Source of the DNA: Candidatus Altimarinota bacterium
GTDB taxonomy: Bacteria > Patescibacteriota > Gracilibacteria > BD1-5 > UBA6164
Direction: 5' to 3'
Assembly (NCBI GenBank): GCA_013350285.1
Contig: JAAXWG010000002.1
Location: 186,001 to 250,000, forward strand
DNA: 64,000 nt
Position 1 is the first letter of the stretch, and the number at the start of each line of letters is the position of its first letter. The notes beneath the pieces are model-generated. The model saw nothing but the letters and a program-made list of their open reading frames with translations. It was not told the DNA's origin and searched no databases. Positions 42,117-54,141 of the stretch are shown piece after piece. The position numbers and the translations under genes are program-made.

Positions 42117-43493
42117 ATGACTTGCGAATTGAAAGAATTCAATGATGAACCTAAAATACATATATTTATTGATTGAGAAGTAGAATCTTTAGAGAGGGAG
42201 CTTTTGCTTAAAAGGATAGGGAAAATACAAAATTGAGAAACTATTGATAAATATGATGTTTTTAGAATCAAATGACTCAATGATGAAGAAATAGTAAAAT
42301 TAGTAGAAGAAAAGCTAAATATTAATATTGTCGAAAAAAGTTGAATACAGCAATTGAATCAGATTTTTCAAGAAGCTCTTATTTTTTATAATCAGTATCT
42401 TTATCGTAGTATACCAAGAAATTTACAAAGTTTTCAATTTAGAAATAAACAAGATGTTATAGATTTTTTAAGAAGAACTGAAAAAGAATGAAATTATAGG
42501 CAAATTTATTGTAATATTGCAAAAACTTGTGTTGCAGTAAATGATATTTTGAACGATAAAAAATTAAAAGAACTTGATAAAAAATGAGAACGATTAATAA
42601 AAAATACTATTTTAACATGAATGCAAATATCTGATATAAGAGAATATTTTCCAAATAAACCTCTCCCAAAAGAAATAAAATTAAAATATACAAAAGATTT
42701 ATGAAATTGAAAAAACAAAGTAATAGATACAGCTATTAGATTTAGAGCAAAAAGCGAAGAAAGTGTCGTATCTAAAAGTATTTGAATGCCTTGAGAAAAA
42801 ATAAAAGACGAAATTGCTATGGAATTTGTTTGTAAAAATGAAGAGGATATTATTTATATTCTTGAATATTTATTTATAAATCTTTACAATAAAAAAATTT
42901 GAGAATTTAAACAAGCGAATTTAATTGATAATGATTATTTACAATGATTTTTAAATGAATATTGACATTTTTTAGATAATGATTTCAAAAATGCTTTAGA
43001 AAACTTAAAAATTAATACTGAAAGAAAAAATACAAATACAAAATTTAAAGATATAAAATTTAATTGATGAGTAGATATTCCTGAAGACGATCAAGAAAAT
43101 GCTCTCACTTGAAATCATATGGTAGAAGCAAGATGTATATTAGAAAATAATAAAAATGAACAAGGTTTAGCTAATCATAAAATCAGAGAATGAAGTAAAA
43201 GAATTTTTGCAATGATAAGATTACAATGATATGTTAGTGAAATATATATAAAAAGAGTTGTTGATGAAATAAAAAAGAAATATAGTTTAAGACATAATGA
43301 TGATAAAATATTTGAATTTTATATATCAAAACTTTATAAAATATATACAGCTAATTGAGGAAAAAAAATATATACAACTCCTAATAGATGGAAGGCTCTA
43401 TCTTGAACAAATATTTATCCAAAAAAAATTATAAATGCAACTGATTATAATGGAAAAAGTATAGAAAAAATTACCCACAAATCACTTCCCTAA
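42117..43493 (+). CDS. Orphan protein, possible RelA/SpoT-like core
   Basis: 458 aa, no signal peptide or membrane segment. The centre (DTAIRFRAKSEESVVSK, then DEIAMEFVCKNEEDIIYIL, about 200-250) faintly recalls (p)ppGpp synthetase cores (R-x-K-x-x-x-S; D-x-x-x-x-R/F), but the match is too weak to claim. The rest is unfamiliar. UGA-Gly is dense. The 3' end overlaps the convergent rsmA gene by 23 bp, both ends being supported by clear stops. Confidence 0.65.
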
Positions 43494-44268
43494 TTATCTC
43501 TCCATATTCCTCCAAACTCAAATCTTCTGCTCTCACATTTTCATCTTTTCCTATATTTTTGAGTATCTCCAAAATTTTTTCTTTGTTGTATCCAGCTTTT
43601 GCAAGATTATTGATAAGTTTTTTTCTTGGTTCTGAAAAAGATGATTTTATAAAATCAAGAAATACATCATCTGCTATTTCAGGAAGTCTTTGTTCACAAT
43701 AAAAAGCAAGAACAAAAGAATCTACTTTTGGTTTTGGTGAAAAGAATTCCTTTGGCACATCTATTACTCCTTCTGCACGAGCTTTTTTTGCTAGCATCAA
43801 ACTCAAAACACTTGATTTTCATTTTCTATATTCAAGTATTTTTTCTGCTACTTCTTTTTGCATCAAAATAAGCATTTTTTGAGGTTTGTTTTCTAGCTCA
43901 TATAAAAAATGTCTCAAAATTGGTGAAGTAATATAATAAGGAATATTTGCAATAACAATATAATTATCTTTTGATGGAAAAAATTTTAATACATCTTTAT
44001 GATGAAGAATAAAATCAATATTGTGTATATCAAAACTCTTATTTTCTACTTTTTCTTGCAAAATTTGTACCATATCCCTATCAAGCTCTACAAGTTCCAA
44101 AGACTGAGGTTTTTTTAAAATAAGCTTTTCAGTCAATGCTCCATATCATGGTCCTACTTCCACAATATTTTCTCACACAATATCAAAAAAACTTGCTATC
44201 GTTTCAAGAGTATTTTCATCGTGTAAAAAATTTTGTCCCAGTGATTTTTTTGCTTTTATTTTCTGCAT
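43471..44268 (-). CDS. rsmA: 16S rRNA dimethyladenosine transferase RsmA/KsgA
   Basis: 265 aa. Dimethylates two adjacent adenosines in helix 45 of 16S rRNA using SAM. KKSLGQNFLHDENTL starts the protein, VEVGPGYGALT is the SAM motif I (one Gly UGA-coded), ELDRDM motif II, and NIPYYITSPIL is the NxPY target-base motif. The C-terminal helical domain is intact. Overlaps the end of the convergent orphan gene by 23 bp. Confidence 0.95.
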
Positions 44269-44646
44269 AAAGTTTTTACTTATATTAAAAATTATAGCTC
44301 ATACAAATTGGTCTTCCTATTACCCCCTTTCTCCCTTGGGGGGAAAGGGCTGGGGATGGGGGGATATTTTAAAAATAATATTTTTATTTTTCTATATTAT
44401 ACAGAAATAAAATTAAATTTGAATATATTTATTTTTTTCTACCTTTTTACAATTTTTTTAATCATAAGACAAGTTTATGATATAATAAATAATTTTTGTA
44501 AAAATTAAGTTGATTTACTATCCTCTTAAAAATAAAAAATCCTTAGAAAATATTCTAAAAACACTTTAAATTACCTGTCAAGATAAAATTCTGGCTTTTT
44601 TCCCTGCTTATATGCTAAAATTATTATGAGAATAATTATCTTTCTT
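44269..44646. other. Intergenic region between rsmA and the propeller gene
   Basis: 378 nt. It holds the GC-rich palindrome at 44321-44365, otherwise only A/T-rich sequence. Near 44616 an extended -10 (TATGCTAAAAT) about 25 nt before the ATG 44647 is the best candidate promoter. No gene or RNA recognised; the short open frame at 44308-44508 is not supported. Confidence 0.6.
44321..44365. repeat. Intergenic palindromic element
   Basis: TACCCCCTTTCTCCCTTGGG with GGGAAAGGGCTGGGG, closely like the second unit of the coding insertion at 9407-9451. Confidence 0.75.
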
Positions 44647-47600
44647 ATGAAAACCAAAACAAGAAAATTTATCGCATCCTTACTCCTTTTCTTCTCATTT
44701 TGAGATATTTCTCATGTAATAGCTCTTGATTATGTGATAGATTTTTCTGTGCCTACAGATTATACTTCATCAAGTTCAACTCAAGCTTATGTCAATAATT
44801 CACTCGCTCAACTGAGTGAACAACTCAATCATAAATGAAAAATAAACAGTACTACAACTTACAGCTGAGCTTATGATGTTGTCGTAGATGGAAATTATGC
44901 CTATATGACAAATTACCTCAGAGATAGTGTATCTATTCTCAATATATCAAATCCTGCAAATCCAACTTTTGTCTCTGAAATAGTCAATAATGCAGGAACA
45001 ATAAGACTTGATGGAGCATCCGGAATAGTAAAAGATGGAAATTATCTCTATGTTGCTTCAAATGTGAGTGATGCTATCCAGATAATTGATGTTACCAATC
45101 CTGCAACTCCTACTCCTACTTGACAACTTATCAATTCTACTACTCTCAATGGAGCAAGAGGAATTGCTAAATCTTGAAATTATATTTATTTAACTTGTGA
45201 TACTTATGATGCTCTCCAAGTTATCAATGTCTCAAATCCTGCAAGTCCTACCATTGCTTGAACCGTCAGAAATACTACTACTCTTAATGGAGCAAGAGAT
45301 ATAAAAATTGTCGGTACTTATGCTTATATAACAGCATATGATTGAGATTATTTTACAGTAATTAATATTTCTAATCCTCTTGCTCCAACTGTTTCATGAA
45401 GTGTTACTGATGCAACAAATCTTAATGGAGCTCATCATGTTGAAGTATCTTGAAATTATGCTTATGTTTCAGCTTATCTTAATGCTTCAGTTAGAGTTAT
45501 TGATATTTCAACACCAACAGCACCTGTAGGTGTCATAAATATTTCGTGATGAAGTTATTCACTTACAAATCCGAGAGACTTATTAATTGATTGAGATAAA
45601 CTTTTTATCAGTTCCTATTGAAATGATGCCATAAATATAGCGGATATATCCGTTCCTACAACTCCTGTTTTTGTAAACAAAATTATTCATAATGCTGCTA
45701 ATCCTCTTCTTGATGGAGTAGATTGATTATTTAAAGTTTGAAATTTTATTTATGTCGCTTCTTACCTCAGTTCCGCTCTTGAAATACTTGAAGTATCCTA
45801 CCCTAAAACTATTCAATTTCAACAACTCAATCATAAATGAAAAATAAACAGTACTACAACTTACAGTTGAGCTTATGATGTCATCGTAGATGGAAATTAT
45901 GCCTATATGACAAATTACCTCAGAGATAGTGTATCTATTCTCAATATATCAAATCCTGCAAATCCAACTTTTGTCTCTGAAATAGTAAATAATGCAGGAA
46001 CAATAAGACTTGATGGAGCATCCGGAATAGTAAAAGATGGAAATTATCTCTATGTTGCTTCAAATGTGAGTGATGCTATCCAGATAATTGATGTTACCAA
46101 TCCTGCAACTCCTACTCCTACTTGACAACTTATCAATTCTACTACTCTCAATGGAGCAAGAGGAATTGCTAAATCTTGAAATTATATTTATTTAACTTGT
46201 GATACTTATGATGCTCTCCAAGTTATCAATGTCTCAAATCCTGCAAGTCCTACCATTGCTTGAACCGTCAGAAATACTACTACTCTTAATGGAGCAAGAG
46301 ATATAAAAATTGTCGGTACTTATGCTTATATAACAGCATATGATTGAGATTATTTTACAGTAATTAATATTTCTAATCCTCTTGCTCCAACTGTTTCATG
46401 AAGTGTTACTGATGCAACAAATCTTAATGGAGCTCATCATGTTGAAGTATCTTGAAATTATGCTTATGTTTCAGCTTATCTTAATGCTTCAGTTAGAGTT
46501 ATTGATATTTCAACACCAACAGCACCTGTAGGTGTCATAAATATTTCGTGATGAAGTTATTCACTTACAAATCCGAGAGACTTATTAATTGATTGAGATA
46601 AACTTTTTATCAGTTCCTATTGAAATGATGCCATAAATATAGCGGATATATCCGTTCCTACAACTCCTGTTTTTGTAAACAAAATTATTCATAATGCTGC
46701 TAATCCTCTTCTTGATGGAGTAGATTGATTATTTAAAGTTTGAAATTTTATTTATGTCGCTTCTTACCTCAGTTCCGCTCTTGAAATACTTGAAGCATCT
46801 TCTCTATACCCAACAGTTCCTTATATAACAACTAATACAAATACGACCTATTTATGAGCACTCTATAATATGATAGAAAAAGTTGGAGTTAATAATGCTT
46901 GAAATATGAAATACCAAATATCAAAAAATGGAGGAGTAAATTATTATTATTGGAATGGGAATGCTTGGATTATTTGAAATGCTTGAGATTATAGTCAAAC
47001 AAATGATATAGCCACTATACAAGCAAATATACTTAGTTTTAATAATGTCATTTCTGGAAACAGTTTTAGACTAAGAGCTTACCTTGAATCAGATGGAACT
47101 GAAAAATCAGAACTTGATGATGTAACAATTTCAAGTGATAATACTGCTCCTATTATTTCTTCATCTTCTCCAAGTAGTGATTGAATCCTCCCAAAAGGAG
47201 ATTTTACTCTTTCTTTTAATTACTCTGATAACGAATCTTGAGTAGATACAAACTCAAGTACTATAAGTCTCCAAAAATGGAATGGAGTTGGTGCTTGGTG
47301 ATGAGATATTGCTCCAAGTTATATTGATCAACTAGGAATATCTATAACAAGCTCTCAGGCAAATTATCCTATGCATACCTTAGGCTATGGAAAATACAGA
47401 GCAAATTTTTCTATAAAAGATATTGTTGGAAATACAAGAAATAGAGAAATTATATTTTATGTAGATGAAATTACTTGGAATATCAGTCGTCCAGATATAG
47501 CTATCAATGAAGCAAAAGCTTTCACTCATTCTTTTTCAGATGACGAAATAACACTTACTATACAAACTGTTTGAGCTTGATTTTCTCTTTACCTCAAAAA

Positions 47601-47874
47601 CAACACTCCTCCTACAAATGGAACTTGAAATATGATAGAAGATTGGGATGGAACAAAAGGATTTTGATATGATTTTGCTCCTTATACTTGAAGTGTACAA
47701 AAAATAAATAATTCAAATATTGTTCTTGTAAGTCAAAATAAAAATCTTAATACAAATGGAGAAAAAAATACTTATACTTATAAAATCAAACTTTGAGCTT
47801 ATACAAACTATTCTCATTCAAGTGGAAATTACAATGGAGAGCTTGGTTTTATTTTTTCTTCAGAATATCAATAA
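44647..47874 (+). CDS. Secreted LVIVD-type beta-propeller surface protein with duplicated propeller
   Basis: 1075 aa. A signal peptide (about 1-27) is followed by two almost identical propeller domains of about 325 residues, each a run of LVIVD-like blades (YDVVVDGNYAYMTNYLRDSV; SILNISNPANPTFVSE; DAIQIIDVTNPATP). A discoidin/Ig-like part follows from about 715 (NTNTTYLGALYNMIEKVG; ISSSSPSSDGILPKGDFTL), with no obvious anchor at the C-terminus. Such propellers usually mediate surface binding. The next two genes, a secreted protein and a DUF916-like protein, follow in the same direction. Confidence 0.8.
44820..46794. repeat. 1002-bp near-identical tandem duplication
   Basis: The stretch from 44820 recurs from 45822 (for example CAACTCAATCATAAATGAAA at 44821 and 45823) with only a few differences over ~970 bp. 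The period of 1002 bp (334 codons) keeps the frame. Copy number in the genome may be higher if assembly collapsed further copies. Confidence 0.97.
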
Positions 47875-47957
47875 TCATTCTCATTTTTTTGACACAATAA
47901 AAAATATATGTTAAGATAAGTCCACATAATAAAATTTACTTCTTAATTACATTTATT

Positions 47958-48620
47958 ATGAATACAAAAATAAAAAAAATCTCTGCTACTATAGCATTGA
48001 TTTGAATCCTTGCAACAAGTACAAATGTTTATGCTGATGTACAAATAGGTACAGGAAGTGTAACAGGAAGTGGTGGGCTTAGTACTCCTATAATGTGGGA
48101 TGAAGCTTTTCCATGAGAAGCAACGGCTACAATTGATGGGATTATTGTTACTGCTCAAGTTCTTCCTATACTTAATATGGTAATTTCTAGTGATTCCATT
48201 GCTCTTGGAACACTAAATAACACAACTTATACTACAGGAAGTATAGATTTAGAAGTAGGGACAAATGCTTCAAATGGTGTAGCAATAACTGCAAGCTCAA
48301 AAAATGGAGGGCTAACAAGTGCAACTAATGGTTCTACTATTAATAATCTTAGTGCTGATGGTATTGCTGAAAGTTATGTATTTAATTCTGCTCTCAATGC
48401 AGCTTCTGACTCAACTGTAGCTGGATATACTCAAACAGCAAATCTTAATACAGAAGTAAATAATACAACAAGTCATACTATTTATTCTACAAATAAACCT
48501 GAAGAATCTAATGGGACAAATGATGTAAGATTTAGTGTTGCATCAAGAATTAGTACTCAAACTCCTGCCGGAAATGACTATAAAGATACAATCGTTTTTA
48601 GCATAACTTGAAACTTCTAA
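47958..48620 (+). CDS. Small secreted surface protein (WxL/coat-like)
   Basis: 220 aa. Signal peptide (about 1-26, ending VYADVQ). Two-layer beta domain with TGSIDLEVGTNASNGVAIT and a closing DTIVFSITGNF strand, as in many secreted WxL- or coat-type subunits. No W-x-L motif is seen, so the family is uncertain. It lies between the propeller gene and a DUF916-like gene, a pairing that in Firmicutes means a wall-attached surface protein and its partner. Confidence 0.65.
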
Positions 48621-48642
48621 TTTTAAATATATAAATACTTTT

Positions 48643-48677
48643 AAAAAGATTTGAGAAAGATTCTCAAATCTTTTTTT
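48643..48677 (+). terminator. Terminator after the small secreted protein
   Basis: Perfect 15-bp stem AAAAAGATTTGAGAA / TTCTCAAATCTTTTT with an AGA loop and T tract. Confidence 0.92.
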
Positions 48678-48734
48678 GATTTTCAAAGCAAAAAAAATAT
48701 AATACAAACTATATTAAAAATTAAAATTTAGAAA

Positions 48735-49985
48735 ATGAATAGAAAAATTAGCTCTTTTTTTATTGGAATACTGTTTTTAATACCCTTTTATCAACATACT
48801 TTTTGAGCAGAAATTGATGTTACTGTTTCTCCTGTACGATATGAATTAACAAGTGATACTTGAAGCTCTGTTACAAAAAGTATAAAAATAATTAATAATT
48901 CAGAAGAAGCAGTTAATCTCAATATAAATGCAAAAGATTGTAATACTTTTAACAATAGCTGAACTCCTAAATGTTTTCCTCCTGAACAAAATACAAATAT
49001 GAGAAGAACACTAGCTCCTTGGATATCTTCTTTTCCTGAAACAATAAATATTCCAGCTCGATGAGAGGAAAATATAACACTTACCATAAATATTCCAAGT
49101 GATGCAAATCCTTGATGACACTATGGAGCTTTATTTTTTAGTTATGGAAATAGCTCTACAAATTCTACTATCAATACAATAAAAGAAGTATGAGTTATTT
49201 TACTCCTTCATGTAAATGGAGAGGTAGAAGTAGAAGCAGAAATAAAAGATATTTTTATTCAAGTCAATGGAGGATGAGATGGAAAATGAGCAAAAGATAA
49301 TACTGATATATCTCTCAAAGAAACTATTCTTAATTTTATACATACAAATCTTTTAAAAGATAATAAAGAAGAAAATGATGAAAAAAATGAAGATGATGAA
49401 AAAATAACAATAGATTTTTGAGTTACATTTGAAAATACATGAAACACTCATATAAAACCAAAATGAGAAATCATACTTGAAGATGAAGATGGAAATGTAA
49501 TAAAAAGAGTTGGAGAAGAAACTATAAAAAATGAAGATGGTATAATCATAGGAAAAAAAATAGTAGATTATATCCCTATCAATGATGAAGATGGAAATGT
49601 ACTCCCCTGATCTGAAAGAGTATTTTCTCAAGATTGGAAAGGTTTTCCCTATAAAAAAATAGATGAAGATGGAGAAATCAGTATAGATTATAAAAGTTTT
49701 AGTGATTATTATACCGAAAAAAATCTCAAAGATAAAGATATGCTCATGATGCGGGAACAAGTAAAAGAAAGGGAAAAAACTGAAAAAATGAAGGCAAAAA
49801 TAAATATCAAATATAAATGAAAAGATGATGAAGATATTGATTTTAACTCTGCAAAGGATTTTGATATCACTTATAAAGAACAATATATTGGTATAAATTG
49901 GCTTGTAGTATGACCTATATGATTTGTAGTTTTTATTTTCTTTATTATCTTAGTTGCAAAAAGAAGAAAAAAAAAGGAAGAATAA
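48735..49985 (+). CDS. DUF916-like membrane-anchored surface protein
   Basis: 416 aa. Signal peptide (about 1-24), then an Ig-like domain: IDVTVSPVRYELTSDTG, KSIKIINNSEEAVNL, LAPWISSFPETINIPARGEE, and IPSDANPGGHYGALFFSYG, the layout of DUF916/WxL-interacting proteins. An acidic stretch (KEENDEKNEDDEK) follows, and a C-terminal helix (LVVGPIGFVVFIFFIILVA) with basic tail anchors it in the membrane. It probably scaffolds the secreted protein encoded just upstream; that is inference from gene order. Confidence 0.7.
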
Positions 49986-50064
49986 ATAGAGATAAAAGAC
50001 GAGAAAAATAAAGTAATAAAAAAAGTTGTAAAAACAAAAAAGAAAATCAAATAAAAGAAAAAAA

Positions 50065-50754
50065 TTATTTATGCATATTATCCTTTATTTTTGATGGCCA
50101 TTTTTTCCATATTCTCTCTATATAACCAAGATTTACCATAATCAAATCAAGAACTCTATCATAAGCACTTCTTCTTTCTTGAAAATATTCTTTTTTATCA
50201 TCCTTTCTTATCTGCATTTTATTTAATTTTAGTACATTGTAAGCTGTTTCTTTTGCAATACTTATTTTTTTATTTGCGAGAGATTCACAGGTAACTGTCT
50301 TAAAATACTCTTTTGATTCATCAAAAGAAGTTCTTCAAACACAAGCTAGAAAATCTTGAATAATTTTTCATTTTGGTCAACAAAGCCCTAAATACTTCTC
50401 ATAATATTCTCCATATACTCAAAATTTTTTTGTTACTCCATTTATCCCTTCCAAAAAATTTTCTTGTTTTTCTTCTCAAAAATAATAATCCTTATTTTGT
50501 TCTAACCAATCAAGATATGTTAGCATTTCTTCATCATATTCCTTAAATTTTTCATCAAAAATAATTTGGTAAAGAATTTCTTCAGCACTTGTTGTTTGAG
50601 GACAAACATATTCTTCTACACTTTTTGTTGTTCCATTTTTATTTGCTTCTATACATTCATCTCTTTTCCCTATATACTCACAACCCTCAGCAGAAAAAAC
50701 TTGCAAAGAAGAGAAAAAAAACAAATATATTAAAAGGAAATAAAATTTTTTCAT
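50065..50754 (-). CDS. Secreted protein, unknown function
   Basis: 229 aa. Signal peptide (MKKFYFLLIYLFFFSSLQVF), then a helical domain with scattered cysteines (GCEYIGKRDECIEAN; LGLCGPKGKIIQDFLACVG). No family recognised. It is 2 nt from the small gene upstream (50757-50999) and likely shares its transcript. Confidence 0.7.
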
Positions 50755-50756
50755 AA

Positions 50757-50999
50757 TTATTTTTTCTTATTAAACAAAGATACAAATGAAGCAAGAGCTT
50801 TTCAAAAAAGGCTATAAGAACTTTTTACTGTATTTTTTGATTCTTTATAAACGAGATTTGTAATTTTTTTTCATGATTTTGTTTTTGAAAGTCAAAATAT
50901 AGAAGCAACTGCCCCACCAATAATAAGTCCTGTTACTATCTTATCTACCTTACTTACAGGGCTTGATTTTTTATCTTTTTTTGCTCATCAAAATAACAT
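50757..50999 (-). CDS. Small membrane protein with one hydrophobic segment
   Basis: 80 aa: VTGLIIGGAVASIFGLSKTK is the hydrophobic stretch, flanked by basic residues. It resembles the small YtxH-like glycine-rich membrane proteins but has no firm family match. Located between hsp20 and a secreted protein on the same strand. Confidence 0.6.
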
Positions 51000-51016
51000 A
51001 TTTTTTTCTTTAAAAA

Positions 51017-51457
51017 TTATCGTATCATTTTATTTACTTTTATATATTGAGAATTAAATCTCAATTTTTCTATGGATATAACCAGAAGATTATTATCCAT
51101 CTGAGCTTTTATACTATCAAAATTTAAATTTTCAGGCAATATTACATTTCTTACAAAATCTCACCAAAAACACTCTTTATTTCTCATTATAATATGAGAG
51201 TCTTTATAAATTTCTGGTTCTTCTCTTGTTCATTTTATTGTAAGAACTGTCTTACTCAAAGATACCTCTATATCTTGAAGCTCAACTCAAGCAATTGGAG
51301 CAATTATAAATAATTCTTCTTTTGTTTCCAAAATATCAAGAGCAATTTGTCATGCTTCCTCCTCAATCTCTTGAGGAAGTATTTCTTCATCAAGTTCAAG
51401 AAGATCTTCATTTTCAAGAGAATTATCTTCTTCTCCTATTCAAAATATTTTTATCAT
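51017..51457 (-). CDS. Small heat shock protein Hsp20
   Basis: 146 aa. Alpha-crystallin domain: LDILETKEELFIIAPIAGVE, SLSKTVLTIKGTREEPEIY, CFGGDFVRNVILPENL, and the C-terminal VISIEKL strand. An acidic N-terminal extension replaces the usual one. A holdase binding unfolding proteins. It starts 102 nt from the divergent pilC gene. Confidence 0.9.
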
Positions 51458-51558
51458 ACAACACTTTTTTAAAGATTAGTTTCTCTTATTATAAAAATTT
51501 TTGAAAAAAAACAAATAAAATGTTAGAATGATAAAGTAAACTAATATAAAAGAAATAA

Positions 51559-52662
51559 ATGGAAAATTTCATAGAAAAAATAAAAATCTCGCTCAAAAAA
51601 AACATAAAAATAAACTCAAAGGAAAAAATAAGTTTTTTTGAACAACTTTCAAATCTTATCAATTCTTGAATTCCTCTTTCTAATTCCCTCAAAATTATTT
51701 TGTATCAGACAAAAAATAAAAATGTTTCTCAAATGCTTACTACTATTATTGAGAATACAAATAAATGAGGAAATTTTGAGACAAGTATGCGACTATTTCC
51801 TTGAAGCTTCAATGAATTTGATTTTGCTATCATAGAAATGTGAGAAATAACAGGAAAACTTGGATATTCTCTTGAAACTATCAAGATTAAAGAAGAAAAA
51901 AATCAAGAATTAAAAAGTAAAATTATTTCTGCTCTTATTTATCCAAGTATTATTATATTTCTTGCAACAAGTATGATTATTGCTTTTATGCTTTATGTCA
52001 TACCAAAAATAGAAAAAATGTATAAAGATGCAAGGGTAAATCTCCCTTCTCTTACTCAATATATTATAGATATTTCAAATTTTCTTCAAAAAAACTTGAT
52101 TCTTTTGATTGGATTATTTCTTATTGTATTTGTAGGAATAAAAATATTTAAAAAATCAAAAAAAACAAAATTGTATTATGATAAATGGATTCTTTATTTT
52201 CCTATTTTTTGAAAAATCATAAAGAAAAAAATCCTTACACTTTTTTCTTCTACTCTTGGGACTCTGCTTGAAAATGGGATTATAATAAATAAATCTCTTA
52301 CTGTCTGTGGAAATGCCTTAGAAAATGAATATTATAAAAAAGAAATAGAAAAAATTATAGAGTGAGTATCCCTTGGAAAAGATTTAAGTACTCTTATGGG
52401 AATAGAAATGATAAAAACTAAAAAAGAAAATCCTTTTTTTCCTATTGAGCTTTCAAGTATTGTAAAAATAGGAGAACAAACTGGAAATCTCTCATGACTT
52501 CTTGTGAAAATCTGAATAAAATTTGATAAAGAACTTGATATAGTAGTAAAAAATATTCAAACAGCTATAGAACCAGTTGTAATTATCTGAGTTGGTCTTG
52601 TAATAGGAACTATAATTCTCGCTATAATGTTGCCTTTTTTTAATATGGTAAATGTGATATAG
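51559..52662 (+). CDS. pilC: Type IV pilus inner-membrane protein PilC
   Basis: 367 aa. Duplicated T2SSF domains: EKISFFEQLSNLINSGIPLS near 22-41 and TLFSSTLGTLLENGIIINKS near 225, with the GEITGKLGYSLE and GEQTGNLSGLL motifs and three membrane helices (about 130-155, 177-200, 340-360). Platform protein of the pilus or a type II-like secretion machine. It is separate from pilT at 6.6 kb and no pilin gene is adjacent. Confidence 0.92.
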
Positions 52663-52693
52663 TGTTTTATAAAAATCTTCTTCTAAAATCAAG

Positions 52694-53623
52694 TTAAAGC
52701 TCAATATCTCCTATAATTTTTTCCATATCTTCTTTTAAATTTGCTTGAAAAAAAGTATCTTTTCCATAAAGTTCAAAACCAAGTTCATAAGCATGAAGAG
52801 CCTGTCTTGTGAGTCAATATTTTTTTTCTACCAATTTATTTATTTCTTTATCTCCATACACTTTATCGCCAATGATAGGAAACCCAATAGAAGCAAGATG
52901 CACTCGTATCTGATGAGTTCTTCCTGTTTCTATTTTTATTTTTAAGAGACTAAATTCATCATCAATATAAGTAAGTAACTCTCAAGAAGTGTAAGCTAGT
53001 TTTGGATTGAGAGGATTTTTTGTTGTCATTTTTATTTTATCCGTTGGATGTCTTCCAATATATGATTCTATACTAAAGTTTTTTTCTTTTATCTTTCATT
53101 TAACGATTGTGAGGTAATATTTTTGAATTTTTCTTTTTTTTATGATTTCTTGTAAGTATTTCATCATCATATCATTTTTTGCTATCATAATAATTCAAGA
53201 AGTATCTTTATCAAGTCTATGCACAATTCATGGTCTTTCTGTCCCATTTATTGTGGGAAGTTTTTCTTTGCAATGATAAAGCAAAGCATTGACAAGAGTT
53301 CAAGTCTTTCCATCTTCTCAAGGAACAGGGTGAACATTGACTCAAGCATCTTTGTTAATAAGTATTATATTTTCATCTTCATAAATTATATCAAGCATTA
53401 TTTCTTCAGCTATTAAAATAGATTTTTCTATTTCTAGATTCATTTCTATCTCATCTTTTGGATTAATTTTTATATTTTTGGAAATAATTTCATTGTTTAT
53501 TTTTACTTCTCCCCTATCAATTATTTTTTGAATATAACTTCTTGAGAACTCTCAAAAAAGAGCTGATAAATATATATCAACTCTTTGTCTTTTTTCAATA
53601 TAAGTACAAAAAAGTATTTTCAT
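52694..53623 (-). CDS. RluA-family pseudouridine synthase
   Basis: 309 aa. N-terminal S4 domain ([20 protein letters not shown]), then the catalytic [10 protein letters not shown] motif near 135 and [12 protein letters not shown] near 240. These enzymes isomerise uridines in 23S rRNA or tRNA. The specific target cannot be assigned. Its ATG is 4 nt after the stop of the upstream 138-residue gene. Confidence 0.92.
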
Positions 53624-53627
53624 ATTT

Positions 53628-54044
53628 TTATAATCAAAGACTCTTTTTTATCTCATCTGCTTTTTGTTTATCCGCATCTTCTTTTGATTTATTTGCCAGT
53701 TCTGATTTATAAATATCTCCTAATTGAAGCCATTCTATTTGTTGTTTTTTCAAAAGTTTTTTTATATCATCTGGATGTTCTTTTGATAATTCCTTGAATT
53801 TTTCTCTTTCCTCTATAAAGACTTTTGCAAGCTCATCAAACTGAAATTGAGAAAGGTTAGGAACAGCATCTATAACTCTCTTTTTTTCTACTGTAGAAAG
53901 AGAAAGAGAATGTTTTAAGAGGTCTAAAAAAGTTTTTTCCTCTACTTGAACATCATTTGAATGTCATTCAATAAGTTGAAGAACAATACTATCTACTTCT
54001 TGTTCAGAAATATTTGGTTTTATAGAAGAATCTTCTTGAGTCAT
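53628..54044 (-). CDS. Small helical protein upstream of rluA
   Basis: 138 aa, no signal peptide. Mostly charged helices (VEKKRVIDAVPNLSQFQFDE; KKLLKKQQIEWLQLGDIYKS). It precedes the pseudouridine synthase by 4 nt, so the two genes form an operon. Not a family I recognise. Confidence 0.65.
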
Positions 54045-54141
54045 AATAAATATTTGATAATTTATAAAATTAAGTTAAATTATATAGAAAAAAAAAGCAA
54101 ATTCAATTTTTTTTGATTATTTTTATTTTTTTCTTTAATTT

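Noticed and set aside
44308-44508. Small protein in the rsmA-propeller spacer
   Set aside because: It runs over a palindromic repeat and A/T-rich spacer, with no leader or homology signs.
48791-49087. Leftward protein overlapping the DUF916-like gene
   Set aside because: It is antisense to a gene with signal peptide, Ig-like motifs and anchor; codon use supports only the rightward frame.
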